64,000 bases of DNA, from NCBI GenBank assembly GCA_027924585.1, contig BSBM01000592.1, forward strand, positions 5,810,001-5,874,000, given 5' to 3'. The translations under genes and the position numbers were made by a program. This DNA is from Larix kaempferi (taxonomy: Eukaryota > Streptophyta > Pinopsida > Pinales > Pinaceae). Below are positions 1 to 11,317 of the stretch, one piece after another; position 1 is the first letter of the stretch, and each line of letters starts with the position of its first letter. The notes under the pieces are model-generated. The model made no database searches and was not told where the DNA came from. It saw nothing but the letters and a program-made list of their open reading frames with translations.

Positions 1-314
1 TCCAGATGCTGTAGATCGAGATGATCCAGATGCTGTAGATCGAGATGATCCCGATGCTGATAATCGTATGATGACGATGCTGATTATCGTGAGGATCTAG
101 ATGTTGATGTTGTTGTAGCTGTTCGAGTGCTGCAGAAGATAAAGACTCAGTACTGAAGATGTTGATGTTCCAGTATTGAAGATGTTCCAGTAACTGCTTG
201 AGTTACTGATGATGTTGAGAAAGCTTCCAATGATTTATAGATGTATCATGTATGATGTTGATGACTCCTTGCTCGTGCAGATGTTGTTATAATATCCTTC
301 TCGTTAAGGGGGAG
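1..314 (+). mobile_element. 3' internal end of a copia element (family 2), repeat-rich
   Basis: This stretch is the non-coding tail of a copia element that enters from the left edge. It has no ORF. Its first 130 bases are a short imperfect tandem repeat built on GATGATCCAGATGCTG and GATGCTGAT motifs. It ends in a purine-rich tract directly before the LTR at 315. The tail of Copia-III just before 17050 has the same kind of GATGATCCAG-rich sequence, which places both in one family. The coding part lies outside the window. Confidence 0.7.
303..314 (+). promoter_or_regulatory. Polypurine tract (plus-strand primer) of left-edge copia
   Basis: The sequence GTTAAGGGGGAG abuts the TG that opens the LTR at 315. 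A purine tract in this place primes plus-strand DNA synthesis in LTR elements. Copia-III and Copia-IV have near-identical tracts (GTTAAGAGGGAG) at the same position. Confidence 0.75.
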
Positions 315-919
315 TGTTGAATATTGTAACTTCTAAGAATATTATATTTGTATATTATTTATTCCGGAGATGTTCCATACCTCCGATGTGATTATACTAT
401 GAATCCGGAGATGTTTATTCCTTCGAGAAGTTATGGTAACTTGGGTTATTAGACTTCCCTAGTGGGGGTCGGCCCTGTATGTGTTATGTGGGTCAAAGGG
501 TTGTTAGACCACCCTAGTGGGGTCGGCCCAGTCAGTTATAATAGAGTATTTAACCTAATGGTTAAATACGAGCCTACATGTACTTGTGTAAAAGATATGT
601 CAGAGTAGTGTATAAATAGAGGAGGTGTGTTCCTCATTTGATACACTCACTCACTTGAGGATAGCACACTTGTGGAGGAGAGGTCTACTATTGTGGAGGA
701 GGAGATCATGTCTCAGGGTTTCATCTTTGTATATTGCTGGTCATCTATATTGAGGAAGCTTTGCTGGGTTTTCTACCCCATGAGGGTTTCCCAGGATAAA
801 TCTCTGTCTCTTGTGTTTATGCTGTGCTTGTTGTTTCTTCAGTGATCCTATATATGCTATTATTGTGAAATGGAATGTAATGCTGCTATTTTATGTCTTA
901 GCATATTGAATTTTAACAT
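315..919 (+). repeat. Copia LTR, family 2, left-edge copy
   Basis: This 605 bp LTR opens TGTTGAATATTG and closes TTTTAACA, the usual TG...CA ends. It has a TATA box at 611-619. U3 holds two direct repeats of a unit containing TTAGAC..CCCTAGTG..GGTCGGCC (about 442-533), where Copia-III has three. It is preceded by a purine tract and followed at once by a primer binding site. A single LTR flanked on both sides by internal sequence is unusual: it is both the 3' LTR of the left element and the 5' LTR of what follows. Confidence 0.85.
611..619 (+). promoter_or_regulatory. TATA box of left-edge LTR
   Basis: TATAAATAG sits mid-LTR. It is followed about 30 bp downstream by sequence conserved with the other copia LTRs here (a CACTCACTCACTT run), which probably marks the transcript start. 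Confidence 0.6.
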
Positions 920-931
920 GGTATCAGAGCT
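920..931 (+). promoter_or_regulatory. Primer binding site, initiator Met tRNA
   Basis: TGGTATCAGAGC starts immediately after the LTR's CA. It is the standard plant Ty1/copia primer site, complementary to the 3' end of initiator methionine tRNA. Confidence 0.85.
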
Positions 932-1212
932 AACCTGAAGGAAGGCAAGGTATGGCACTTACGACACTTGCTTTACTTACGACAATTTGAAGGTTAGGGT
1001 TTTATATAGCAAAACCAGTCATCGTGGAACTTTCGCTATAAATACATTTTGGTGAAGGTTCAGGATCTGAAACCTTTACAGGTCGTAGATAACATCTCCA
1101 GGTATCTTGTGTCCAAAGGGCACCCTCAGATTCGTTGTACTTTGTAAGTTATGATCAGTACAAGTTAGGGTTTCTGCCTCTTCCAGATATCAGTACAAGT
1201 TAGGTGACCTAG
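932..1212 (+). mobile_element. Truncated leader of a family 2 copia element
   Basis: About 280 bp match the leader of Copia-III (10978-11250) in order. Shared landmarks include AAACCAGTCATCGT, CTTTCGCTATAAAT and TTTCTGCCTCTTCCAGAT. The match ends near 1212 and AT-rich unrelated sequence follows, so this internal region is truncated after its untranslated leader. Confidence 0.7.
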
Positions 1213-1486
1213 TCAAAATATATATATGTACACTAAATTATAATTTACATGTCCACACTCAATGCGTTACAAGTGATGTTGACTTTAGGTTTATAACCCT
1301 TCACATAGAAATTCACGCATATATATATTATTCACATAAAGTTCTTATGAAAACAAACAATCTTGCAAGATATACATTTGCTTTAGGAAAACTATTTACA
1401 TAAATCCATTTTAAATATACCATCATTTCAAGTGATCAACGTGGAGAATTGGGACAGAACTATATGATTAACGCAGACAATTGGGA
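1213..1486. other. Unassigned AT-rich sequence
   Basis: This stretch is AT-rich and has no convincing ORF. Near its right end two imperfect copies of a roughly 30 bp unit lie head to tail (AACGTGGAGAATTGGGAC and AACGCAGACAATTGGGAC, 1439-1480). A third copy lies at 5280-5297 on the far side of X1, so this is probably the flank into which X1 inserted. Confidence 0.4.
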
Positions 1487-4400
1487 CGGAATTGTTGCCG
1501 CCTAATACACACCGGGGGGGGGGCAGTAAACCTTCAAGCTGCTCGATGTGTCCTTGGGGGCAAGTGAGAGTCAAGTGTTGTCACTTGATTACTCGACTCC
1601 TCCGTCTAGGCTTACTCCTAGCGAAGCCAGGGGGGGTGGTCCCTATGCAAATTAAACTAAGGCTTTTAATCTATATCAAAAGTAAAAATCTATTCTAGGA
1701 GTTATGATGAAATAACTTTAAAATAAACCATAAATCACTGCAATATGAAATTAAAACCCATAGCTTTTAAGATACAACACAATTCATGACATTGGTAAAA
1801 ATTAACTTAAACATAGAAATATTAAAGATCAATGCCGATGAAAATGGAGTGCTTGTGAGGGTTGCTTCTGTGGTCTCGGTGAAAGTATTGCAGTGTCTTA
1901 GTTGGTAAATTTTAAGATTATTAAATGAGTGGATTAAGGAATGGGTTAATTCTTGGTTTGGCCCAACTGAATCTAGCTCTTTGGACTGAGTGCTTTAGTG
2001 GCTTAACCGAGTGTCCAACCAGGCGAGGATGAACCTTCTTAAAGTAGCCTACTTACTCTACGGTATACACCCATGCAACCTCCCGAATCCGCCAAGAAAG
2101 ATGAGATTGGATTGTCCTATTAAACTAAGTACCTTGCACCTGTTTCTGATTAACCCGACATGTTCAAACTAAGCTGCAACAGTTAAGAGCATACTTTGGG
2201 TTTGGGGTGTTGGTCTGTTTTCTTATGATTGAAGTGGATGATTAATCTACACTAAACCCCAAGAATATCTTTTCTTCACACCAAAAGGTGGAGTACTTCG
2301 GTAGAGCAAGGGGGGTAAATTTTAGTTAATATTTTTTAGAACAATTGTGGTTTATTTTGTAGCACAAAAGTTAATGATTGAAAACAGATTGTAAGTCCCC
2401 CTGGGACGCTTTGTGTGCTTGATGGAGTTGTTTAATTACTATTGCTCAAATAAAACTAATCTAAGACGAAAAATTAGAAAAGAAATGCAAAAAAGTAAAA
2501 GAATGAATAAAGTGCGAATCTCTCCTAGGGGGATTGGGGTCAGGCACTGAAATTGCCTGCTGAGCTCTTTTTATTCTTTTGATTACAATATGAAACTTGA
2601 GATGAAACACTACTTGCCCTTTATGCTTAGGGAACAAGACAGTTTACAAATTATTGTGAAAGTGAAACAATGCTTGAACAGCTGATTCACAGGGTGATTC
2701 TGGGAGCTCCAAGATGACTTTTCTATGAAATTTTTAGCTCCAACCTGTTAAGAACATAAAACAGACCAGCGAGCTAATGTTGATTAAAAATGACAATCAG
2801 AACACTCCTAACACTTTAGGAGTGTTCTAACAATGCTAGAAGTTACAACAAAGAAATCTAATTAAACTAGTAAGTAAAAAGAATGTTTTTTGTGCAATTT
2901 TTTGAGTCTTTATTGATTTTAAATTAATTTTTGATGTGCAGAACCAAAAAACCAGTGAGCTCTTTTTGTCATGTAATGGCCAAAAACACTCAGAAAGTGA
3001 TTTGGCCACACTTGCAAAATATGACCAAAACAAAACTATGAAAACTAATAATGAAAAGCAAATAAAAATGAACCAAGAACACGAACTAGAAAGTCGTTTG
3101 TGGGATCTTGGCTTGCTCTTTGGGGGCAACCAATAGGAAGCTCTTAGATTAGCCAAATATACTATTCAACCAAAACAAAATTTTCCTACAAAGAACTCTA
3201 GATTTTACGATAAAACAAACTTGAAAAGGAAAATTTGTAAAATTAGATCTAGACTTGAAATTTATATTTTAGAAGAATCAAGATCTAATAACTCATATCT
3301 ACTTTCAGATTTGCTTGATAGAATGTAATTCATAAGACAAGTAACCAATAACCAAAGATAGTAGAAGAAGTTTGGATCATAAGAAGTTTGAACCCATGGG
3401 GGTTGAGCGTTGAAGATGGGCAATGGAGTTTCTTTCCTGATGCATCGGTGGAATCGAGTGTCTTCATCGGATCTACTGGATGGAGTATAGAGCTAACATG
3501 CTCACCACGTTCTCCAGCTTAAGCAACCTGTAGAATCACGACAAAACTAGCAAAGAGGATTAAAAGCATATGTGTAAATGAACAACAGAAAACTTGAGAA
3601 ATAATAGATTCAAACAAGAAAGCATACTACTTCTAGCATTCTAATATCATCAACAAAAGTAAGCAACCTATAAAGCATTACTCACTATTCCTTATGAAAG
3701 ATAACTTCCCTTTAAAGGACAAATGCATACCAACAATTGCAAGCATGAAATAGAAAAGATACAGGTTACCTCATGTTATCAAAGCACACCAAATCCAACC
3801 AAGGACAACAATAGGGTAAGCCTCCAAAGCCTTCTTATTAACTCAATAAAAAAAATATTACAATACGATGCCAGCAGAGGTTTCACCTTCTGATCTTAAC
3901 AATGGACCTCAGCTCCTCAATATATAGCAAAAAGTAAGCCAGCTAGGCCGCAAAACCCTAAGTAGGGTGAGCTCCTTGATTGTAGAGCAAGTAAGCTCAT
4001 AACCAATGGAGATGCGCCTCCTCACTCAGAAAAAATCAACCAAAAATGGAAGCAGCCGTGTTGTGGAGAAGTCCGCGTGAGGAAGAGAGGGATCACTGTG
4101 ATGTTTCCATGCTTTCATGGATGCTTTGAGTTGGGTTGGGTGTTTAAACAAAATCTTACCAAATACGTTGTGCCACCTCAAAGTAAGGTAGCCGCCCCCA
4201 CCTTAACTCATCCTCATCAAATCCGTACACAGCCATGTGGGAGCCGACCCACGTGAAGGAGAGAGCGAAGGTGTTTCTTGCTGCGTTGGAATTAGCATTT
4301 GGAAGCTGCGATTGGAGCTTCAAATGGAAGGTAACACGTGGTTGGGTCACCTCCCAATGAGGTAGGCACCCACCTTTTAAATTATCATCCACCCACAACG

Positions 4401-5280
4401 AACATGGCCGTAGAGATGACCCACGTGAAAATGGTTATACGTAGCCTAGAAAAAACAACTTTTGCCCAACCTTAAAAAAATCGAACTCTACCATATGCTT
4501 TGACCTTTTTCATATAGTCGCCCACCTTAGTTGACTTAACCATGTCATTTGGCATGTGCCAAATACCAAATTTTAAATATTTTAATTTCTTGACTTGGTG
4601 CATTTTTAGCATTAAAATGCTAATCTGTAGCTCTGATAGGCAAAACTGCTCCACGGGGCGTTTTGATCGCCCGAAACATAGGAAAATCGGGTACCAGTGT
4701 AAAGAGGATGCTCTGAGCGTGAAAACGAGCAACCCTGCGCCAAATTCCGACTCTGGATCACACTTTTATCACCATTTGAATTTTTTCATTTAAACCATTA
4801 AAAAATGGCTTAAAATGCGAAAAAAATATTTTTCTCAGAACTAACTGAAACTCCTGGGGGACGTAGTACATGATCAAACGATAAAATTTTAGCATCTAGC
4901 ATGTTTATAAATGTTACAAAATGGACTCTAATAACCCCCTAAGGCCTAACCACCACTTTCGGCATTCCAGCTTTGGAGGTGCAGGAGAAAAACTCATCCA
5001 TTATACTCAGCTAAAGGCAAAGCATAATCGACAAGGGAAAAAACTCCTTGGGATACCTTTTTTGGTTGTCAAGTCCTAGGGAACCGAGTCACTCAAAGGC
5101 CACCATGCTAGCACACTTTATTACAAACCCCATGGGGCATGGTCATGCACTACAAAAATAAAAAAAGGGGCCCTGAACAGGGCAAACTTGGAACTTTTGA
5201 ACTCTGAAAGAGCACAAGTAATTGTGCAATACTGGCGGCTCACTGAGGTCCAACTAAAGTGCAACTTTAGGATATGATCA
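1487..5280 (-). repeat. Long non-coding LTR-like repeat X1 (probable solo LTR)
   Basis: X1 is about 3.8 kb with only short chance ORFs. It matches X2 block by block in the same order: the GACTCCTCCGT...GAAGCCA block near the left end, a CCTAGGGGGAT block, a CCCACGTGAAGGA block, a GCTCTGAGC...ACTTTTAT block, and AAGTGCAA..TTTAG at the right end. Read on the minus strand, both copies have a TATA-like motif about a third of the way in (near 3940 here). That fits a long LTR transcribed leftward. The exact ends and TSD are not clear. It could instead be a non-autonomous element of another class. Confidence 0.5.
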
Positions 5281-6595
5281 ACGCAGAGAATTGGGACGAG
5301 TTATATATACAGGAAAACTATATATATATAAAAAGAACACCATCCGGCATAGTCAAACTATATACATGAGAGAACGGAACTGGAAAGAGGTATTCAATAG
5401 TAAACAGCTTCAACAGAAATTCAACTACAGTGAGGAAGAGGTTTTCCGAGCAGGAAATCACGACATCCTACTTTTAAATTAAATTCTACAACATCTATAA
5501 CTAAAACAAGAAGAACAAGAAGTCTATTTAACTTGCACTAAAATCAGAATTCAGAATCTATGATATTGACTTTAAAATAAATGAAACTACTAATTCATTT
5601 CTACACTATCAAATCAAAGATCAGAATTAAATCGAAAATACTGAAAATAAAACAGCAATATCATCTACAGGTGGTCAATCCTGAAGATCTGTACAATCAT
5701 TTCCGGAAATGATGATCTATATTAAATCAAACTCAAATACAAATGCTCTGAGTATTTTGTATGGCATCCAGCTTCAAAACGAGAATTGTTTCTTGAACAA
5801 ACCGAACTCCAATAAAATTCCAGCCAACTCTCTTTCAATCGATATCAAATATATATTTGCTTTCCAGCAGAGGATGAATCAGCGTTATCCCTTGCCATCC
5901 GTTAGAGATTTAATACACCAAATTAAAAATAGAAGTCAGCCATGATGATCTCCTCATTGAATGGCGTTCGTTGAACTGCAAATTAATTAGATGCCAAAAG
6001 TTGTTTCCATCTGGTGATGGATTCCCGGGGCATAACCGTATGTGAAGATAGATCCATTTAATCGCCTCCTCCTTTGACTCTCTATGCTTCTTCCTGCCAC
6101 GTGAATATTACATTGAAACCTACATAAAACCAACGAAATGTTATAAGACTAAACGTACAGAAAACATAATGATAAAGGTTTAAAAATGAGTGGAAGGTTT
6201 AAAGGTGAGTAAAAACAAATTAATAAAGATTTTTTTTAATTAATAAATAAAGGTTTCCAGTCAACAAATAAAGGTTTCCAATTAAGGTTCTCCACCTGTG
6301 TAAGGTGGTAAAATGAGGAAAACCTTTAATAAGTTTTTACTCATAAAAAGATTTTCTTTTTGATAAAGCTTGTATTTTTTAAATAATTGTTTTAAATTTT
6401 AAAAACAAATTTTTATTTTATAATTAAAAATGATGCATCATTTTATTTTTATTTATAAACAAATTTCTATTTATTTTGATGCATCATTTTTTATAATCAT
6501 TTGTTTGTTTTAATTTAAAACAATGCCATTAATGAACTAAAGCTCATCATCAACCCATGATTTCAATATGCACATGCAAGTATTACGGGACCAAT
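5281..6595. other. Unassigned AT-rich flank of Copia-I
   Basis: No gene is recognisable here. The right part is strongly AT-rich and has two copies of a palindromic block, AATGATGCATCATTTT, near 6427-6446 and 6477-6492. Short repeats of AAAGGTTT occur around 6170-6300. The last five bases, CCAAT (6591-6595), would be the 5' target site of Copia-I, but its right partner has been lost. Confidence 0.4.
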
Positions 6596-7163
6596 TGTTG
6601 GATTTTGTGCAACTTCGGAAGATATTATTATTGTATTTTTTATTAAATTTAAATGTACCTCCTAAGGGAGATGAACTTGATGTAAATTACCATGTAAACC
6701 CTTGAAAGAATCAATGTAAACCTTGGGGAGAAAAGAAGCAAAGTAAAAGATTAAAAATAAATTATTATTTGCCCCCCAAGTGAAGTCGGCCTAGTCAAGT
6801 AGAGAAGTCGGCTCACCTAGGGTAAAAGTCAGTTTTACACTTGTATAAATAAGAGGTTATGTCACCTCATTATTTCATTCACTCACTTCACAAGTGCGCA
6901 TCACTTGGGAGAGAGAGAAGTTCACACAAGCTGGAGAAGAAGACTGATTTGGGGTTTCTACTTTTGGAAGACATTTTCCATTTTTCTCTTTTATGATTGT
7001 ACTTTGATCTCGAGATTATCATCTCTATACGAAGGTTGCTGGGTTTTCTCCCATTTGGGTTTTCCAGGTTAAACTCTGTGTTATTGTTTTGTGCTTTGTC
7101 TTTCTTCTAGTGATCCTGTTTATTCAATTGAAATGTTATGCTATGAATGTATGAAATTTTACA
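6596..7163 (+). repeat. 5' LTR of Copia-I
   Basis: This 568 bp LTR runs from TGTTGGATTTTG to AATTTTACA, with a TATA box (TATAAAT) at 6844-6850. It is clearly related to the Copia-II LTRs, sharing the TTGTGCAACTTCGG / TTGTACAACTTCGG start and the whole block order. It is followed directly by a PBS. Confidence 0.85.
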
Positions 7164-7175
7164 TGGTATCAGAGT
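7164..7175 (+). promoter_or_regulatory. PBS of Copia-I
   Basis: TGGTATCAGAGT matches the initiator-Met tRNA site except for its last base. It directly follows the LTR end. Confidence 0.8.
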
Positions 7176-7521
7176 AGTTCTAGAAGCAGCCATTGCCGGA
7201 ACTAGGGTTTCATCCTCTAAAGTTTTCAGCCAACATTTTGGAGAAAAAGGACCTTGGGAATTTTGATTTTAGCAAGGCGCATTTTTTGGTGAAGACGGAA
7301 TTCAATTCCAAGAATTTTCAATTTTTGACCTAACTCTATGGCTGCAACAGAATTAGGGTTTCATTTTTAACCCACTTCTCTCCACAAATTTGGATCAGCC
7401 CTACCTCAATTCAACTCGCTTTGGCAAGGCGCATTTATCTGTGGTTTCAGTTTTTCAAATTATCAACTTTCATTTTTGACCTAGCTCCTGCTAGGGTTTC
7501 TGGACCAGATTTGCAAACAAC
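7176..7521 (+). mobile_element. Untranslated leader of Copia-I
   Basis: This leader is about 350 bp and shares its block order with the Copia-II leader, including an AAGGCGCAT motif and CTAGGGTTTC near its end. It has no ORF. It ends at the ATG at 7522. Confidence 0.6.
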
Positions 7522-8208
7522 ATGATTGGAATGAAGGTTGAATATTGTCTGGAAGGAGCTTCCAATTTTATCTCTTGGAAGTCTAGGGTTCTTCTACTCC
7601 TAGAAGAAAATGACCTCTTACAATATGTAAATGAAAAGGTCCCTGAACCAGAAGCCGAAGTTGATAAATCCTGATGGAGGAAGAATGATGCTAAAGCAAG
7701 AAGGATTCTTGTGGATTTAGTAAGAGATCACTCGGTTCCACAAATCTTAGGAAAGAAGAATGCTAGGAAAATGTTCAAGACCATTATGAAGCTGTTTGAA
7801 CACACTAGCATCAATGTCTCCATCACATTTAGGAACCAACTCTCAAATATGAAGATAGCCAAGTCAGAATCCATTGCCTCATATTTTATGAGGATCACAA
7901 AACTCAGGGACAAGCACAGTACCAGTGGAGATCCTATTAATGATAAGGAGCTTGTCATCACCACTCTGAATGGTCTTCCACCATCTTGGGAGTCCTTTAT
8001 TCAAAGCATAAGTGGTAGATCCAAACTACCAAAGTTTGATAAGCTTTGGGAAGATTGCACTCAGGAGGAGACAAGGATTGCAGCACGTCAAAGACTCCAT
8101 GGCACTCAACCTGAGGAGAACCAAGCTTTTGTTTCCCATGCCAAGAAGGGTAAGGGAAAAGGGAAGAAGTTCCATAAACACAAGCACCAAGAAAGGAGAT
8201 CAAGGCCG
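7522..8208 (+). pseudogene. Copia-I gag, 5' part
   Basis: This encodes the N-terminal part of the copia capsid-like Gag protein. The start at 7522 opens a frame with the usual pattern: a W-containing fold, then LEENDLLQYV. An in-frame TGA at 7672-7674 (codon 51) interrupts it. From 7675 to 8208 the frame is open and contains the UBN2-type stretch LNGLPPSWESF and a basic tail rich in KGKGKK. It breaks off at 8208 where X2 is inserted. The missing zinc knuckle resumes at 35813. Copia-II carries a close relative. Confidence 0.85.
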
Positions 8209-8289
8209 GGTTAGCACACCTAGTTAACGCAGCATAAAATCTTTGCTACTGCTCGGTGTGCCCTAGGGGGAAAGTCTCGATTCAAGGCC

Positions 8290-8837
8290 TGTTGGATTTT
8301 GTACAACTTCGGAAGATATTATTCATTATATTTGATTGTACCTTCATTGTATATACCTCCCAAGGGAGAAGAACTTTATGTAATCAATTATGTAAACACA
8401 TGAAAGAATCAATGTAATCCTTGGGGTGCAAAAGAAACCAATAAAAATACTAAATTTAAATTATTTATTGCCCCAGGTGAAGTCAGCCCAGTTAGGGAAT
8501 TTTCCAGGTTTCCACTTGTATAAATAGGAGGCTAGTGCACCTCATTATCTCATTCACTCACTTAGCAAGTGCGCATCACTTGGAGGAGGCTGATTTCGCA
8601 TCACTTGAAGGAGGAAGCTTATTTGGGGCATCTACTTGTGAAAGATACTTTCACATTCTTTCTCTTTTCTTATTTGTACTCCGATCTCGGAATTATCATC
8701 TCTCTGCGAAGGTTGCTGGGTGTTCCCCCATTTGGGTTTCCCAGGTCAAAACTCTGTGTTGTTTTGTGCTTTGTCTTGCTTCTAGTGATCTTGGTAATGC
8801 ATTTATGTTTTATGCTATGAATGTATGAAATTGAACA
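8290..8837 (+). repeat. 5' LTR of Copia-II
   Basis: It opens TGTTGGATTTTG and closes TTGAACA. The TATA box TATAAATAGG is at 8519-8528. The stretch downstream of the TATA carries a direct repeat of GCGCATCACTTGGAGGAGG / CGCATCACTTGAAGGAGG. Confidence 0.9.
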
Positions 8838-8849
8838 TGGTATTAGAGC
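8838..8849 (+). promoter_or_regulatory. PBS of Copia-II
   Basis: TGGTATTAGAGC is the initiator-Met tRNA site with one C-to-T change. It starts right after the LTR. Confidence 0.8.
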
Positions 8850-9226
8850 AGTTCTAGAAGAAGCCATTGCCGAAGCATTGTCGGAACCCTGCTGGAACTA
8901 GGGTTTCATCTTGTCAAGTCTCCAACCATCATTTTGGAGAAAAGAAGCTATAGGAATTTTGTTTTTGTCAAGGCGCATCTATTGGTGAAAACGGAATTCA
9001 ATTCCGAGAATTTTCAATTTTTGACCTAACTCTGTGGCTGCAGCAGAATTAGGGTTTCAGTTTTAACTCATCTCTCTCCACAGATTTGGACCAGCCCACC
9101 CTCTATTCAACTGTCCTTGACAAGGCGAATTTATCTATGGGTTCAGTTTTTCAAACTATTAACTTTCATTTTTTACCTAGCTCCTGCCAGGGTTTCTGAA
9201 CTAGATCTGCAATCAAGATTATTGGG
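8850..9226 (+). mobile_element. Untranslated leader of Copia-II
   Basis: No ORF is seen. It matches the Copia-I leader throughout, including AAGGCGCAT and GGAATTCAATTCC motifs, and ends at the ATG at 9227. Confidence 0.6.
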
Positions 9227-10316
9227 ATGAAGGTGGAAGATCATTTGGAAGGAGCCTCCAACTTTATCTCCTGGAAGTCTAGGGTTCTTCTACTCCTATA
9301 AGAAAATGATCTCTTGCTATATGTGAATGAGAAGGTCCTTGAACCAAAAGCCGAAGAGGATAAATCCCGATGGAGGAAGAATGATGCTAAAGCAAAAAGG
9401 ATTCTTGTGGATTCAATGAGAGACCATTTGGTTCCTCAAATCTCAAGAAAGCAAAATGCTAGAAAAATGTTCAAGACCATTATGAAGCTATTTGAACACA
9501 CTAGTCTAAATGTATATTGTTGAGAAACCAACTCTCAAATATGAAGATAGAAAAGTCATAATCCATTGCCTCATACTTTATGAGGATCGTAGAACTCAGA
9601 GACAAGCTCAGCACCAGTCGAGATCCTATTGGCGATAAGGAGCTTGTCCTTCACACTTTAAATGGTCTTCCACCATCATGGGAGTCCTTTATCCAAAGCA
9701 TAAGTGGTAGATCCAAACTACCAAAGTTTGACAAGCTTTGGGTAGATTGCTCTCAAGAGGAGACCAGGATTGCAACATGTCAAAGACTTCATGGCACTCA
9801 ACCTGAAGAGACTCAAGCATTTGTTTCCCATGCCAAGAATGGTAAGGGAAAAGGAAAGAAGTTCCATAAACACAAGCACCAAGAAAGGAGATCAAGTCCC
9901 CGCGAAGAACAAAAGAAGAAGAAGGATGTAACTCAAGTTCAATGCTATAGGTGCAGGAAATATGGAAATTACGCCAGTAGCTGTCAAAGTCAAATCAAAA
10001 GGAAGCATGAAGCATCCACTGTTGATGTAGAAGAAGATCATCATCACAAGAAGCAAAAGTATGAAGATCACACATAATTTCTATTCATATTAGCACTATC
10101 AGGTACTATTCCTACCACTAGTGACACTTGGCTCATAGATAGTGGTGCATTTAGACACATGACAGGTTATAGAGAGAATCTTTCAGAATTAATTGAGAAA
10201 GATTCACATCTCCGTGTTGTACTTGGAGATGATGCAAATTACACTGTGAAGGGGTCTGGAGCCACCACCCTTCAATTAGAATCAAATGATACATTACGCT
10301 TAAGTGATGTACTCTA
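9227..10316 (+). pseudogene. Copia-II gag, zinc knuckle and protease start
   Basis: Gag starts at ATG 9227. It is broken by TAA at 9299-9301, by a small deletion and stop near 9523, and by a stop near 9560. The longest open part (9580-10077) has LNGLPPSWESF, a lysine-rich linker and a CCHC zinc-knuckle remnant, CYRCRKYGNYASSC, whose histidine is replaced by asparagine. A TAA at 10075 then cuts the Gag-Pol frame. After it comes the aspartic protease motif IDSGA (near 10135) followed by RHMTG. The frame is interrupted at LSDVLY by Copia-III and resumes at 17704 as VPGMKRNLVS. Confidence 0.9.
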
Positions 10317-10965
10317 TGTTGATGTATATGTAACTTCGGAATGTATTTCACATATATGTATATTGTATTACTATAGAGATGGTATTATTCCTCTATAAGG
10401 AAGTGTCGTCATTTATATTGTAAGTGTCGTAACTTATACTTGATGGGTTATTAGACCACCTTGTTTGGGGTCGGCCCTGTATAAGTCATGTGGGTCAAAG
10501 GGTTATTAGACCACCCTATTGGGGGTCGGCCATGTGGGTCAAAGGGTTATTAGACCACCCTATTGGGGGTCGGCCCACTCAGCATTATGTTATGTGGTTA
10601 AGTTAGAGCCGACATGAGTTAGGTAAAAAGGCAAGTCAAGTCAAGTATAAATAGAGTGCGGGAGGCACTCTATTTGTTCACTCACTTCTCACACATGCTC
10701 TCAAGGAGGAGAGGCGCACTTATGGAGGAGGAGGATTGCTGCTAGGTTATGGCTATCTCTATTGGTTGGTTGTATCATTGCTCTATCTATCTCTGAGGAA
10801 GTTATTGGGGTTTTTCACCTTTATGGTTTTCACCAAGTAAATCTTTGTGTCTCTTGTGTGCTTGCATTATTGTCTCCATGATTGATATGCTGTAGATATG
10901 CTGTACATGTTGTTCTCTCAGTTAAGATCCTAGATCAGATTGAAGTAAATTCAGAAAATTTAACA
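10317..10965 (+). repeat. 5' LTR of Copia-III
   Basis: This 649 bp LTR opens TGTTGATGTATATG and closes AATTTAACA. U3 has three direct repeats of a unit containing TTATTAGACCACC..GGGGTCGGCC (about 10446-10577). TATAAATAG is at 10646-10654. The downstream part carries purine-rich GGAGGAGAGG blocks. Confidence 0.95.
10646..10654 (+). promoter_or_regulatory. TATA box of Copia-III 5' LTR
   Basis: TATAAATAG lies downstream of the U3 triple repeat. The same box recurs at 17379-17387 in the 3' LTR. With identical LTRs and an intact box, this promoter may still work. Confidence 0.65.
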
Positions 10966-10977
10966 TGGTATCAGAGC
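10966..10977 (+). promoter_or_regulatory. PBS of Copia-III
   Basis: TGGTATCAGAGC is a perfect initiator-Met tRNA primer site, directly after the LTR. Confidence 0.9.
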
Positions 10978-11317
10978 TAGCCTGAAAGAAGGCATGATAT
11001 GGCATGTATGACACTTGTTGCACTTACGATGCTAGGGCTTGATATAGCAAAAACCAGTCATCGTAGCACTTTCGCTATAAATCCGTTTTGGCGAAGTTTT
11101 CGGATCTGAAATTGTTACAGGCCGAAGCTAAAATCTCCAGGTACCTTGTGTCCAAAGGACAACCTCTAATTCGTTGTACTTTGTGATTTATGATCTGTAC
11201 AATATAGGGTTTCTGCCTCTTCCAGATCTGAGTCAAAATCAGGTGACCTTGGGAAAAAGGTCATAACTTGGGATAGGAAGCTCCAAATGAAATTTCGTGA
11301 AAAGTGACAGGTAGTAC

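Noticed and set aside
920-931. Initiator tRNA gene
   Set aside because: Only the 12 bp complementary to the tRNA 3' end is present; it is a primer binding site.
2836-3156. 106-codon minus-strand ORF in X1
   Set aside because: Low complexity and hydrophobic by AT bias; not kept in X2.
5279-5297. ATCAACGCAGAG-type sequence resembling a cDNA-library adaptor
   Set aside because: Related, diverged copies occur at 1439-1480, so it is a genomic repeat, not adaptor contamination.
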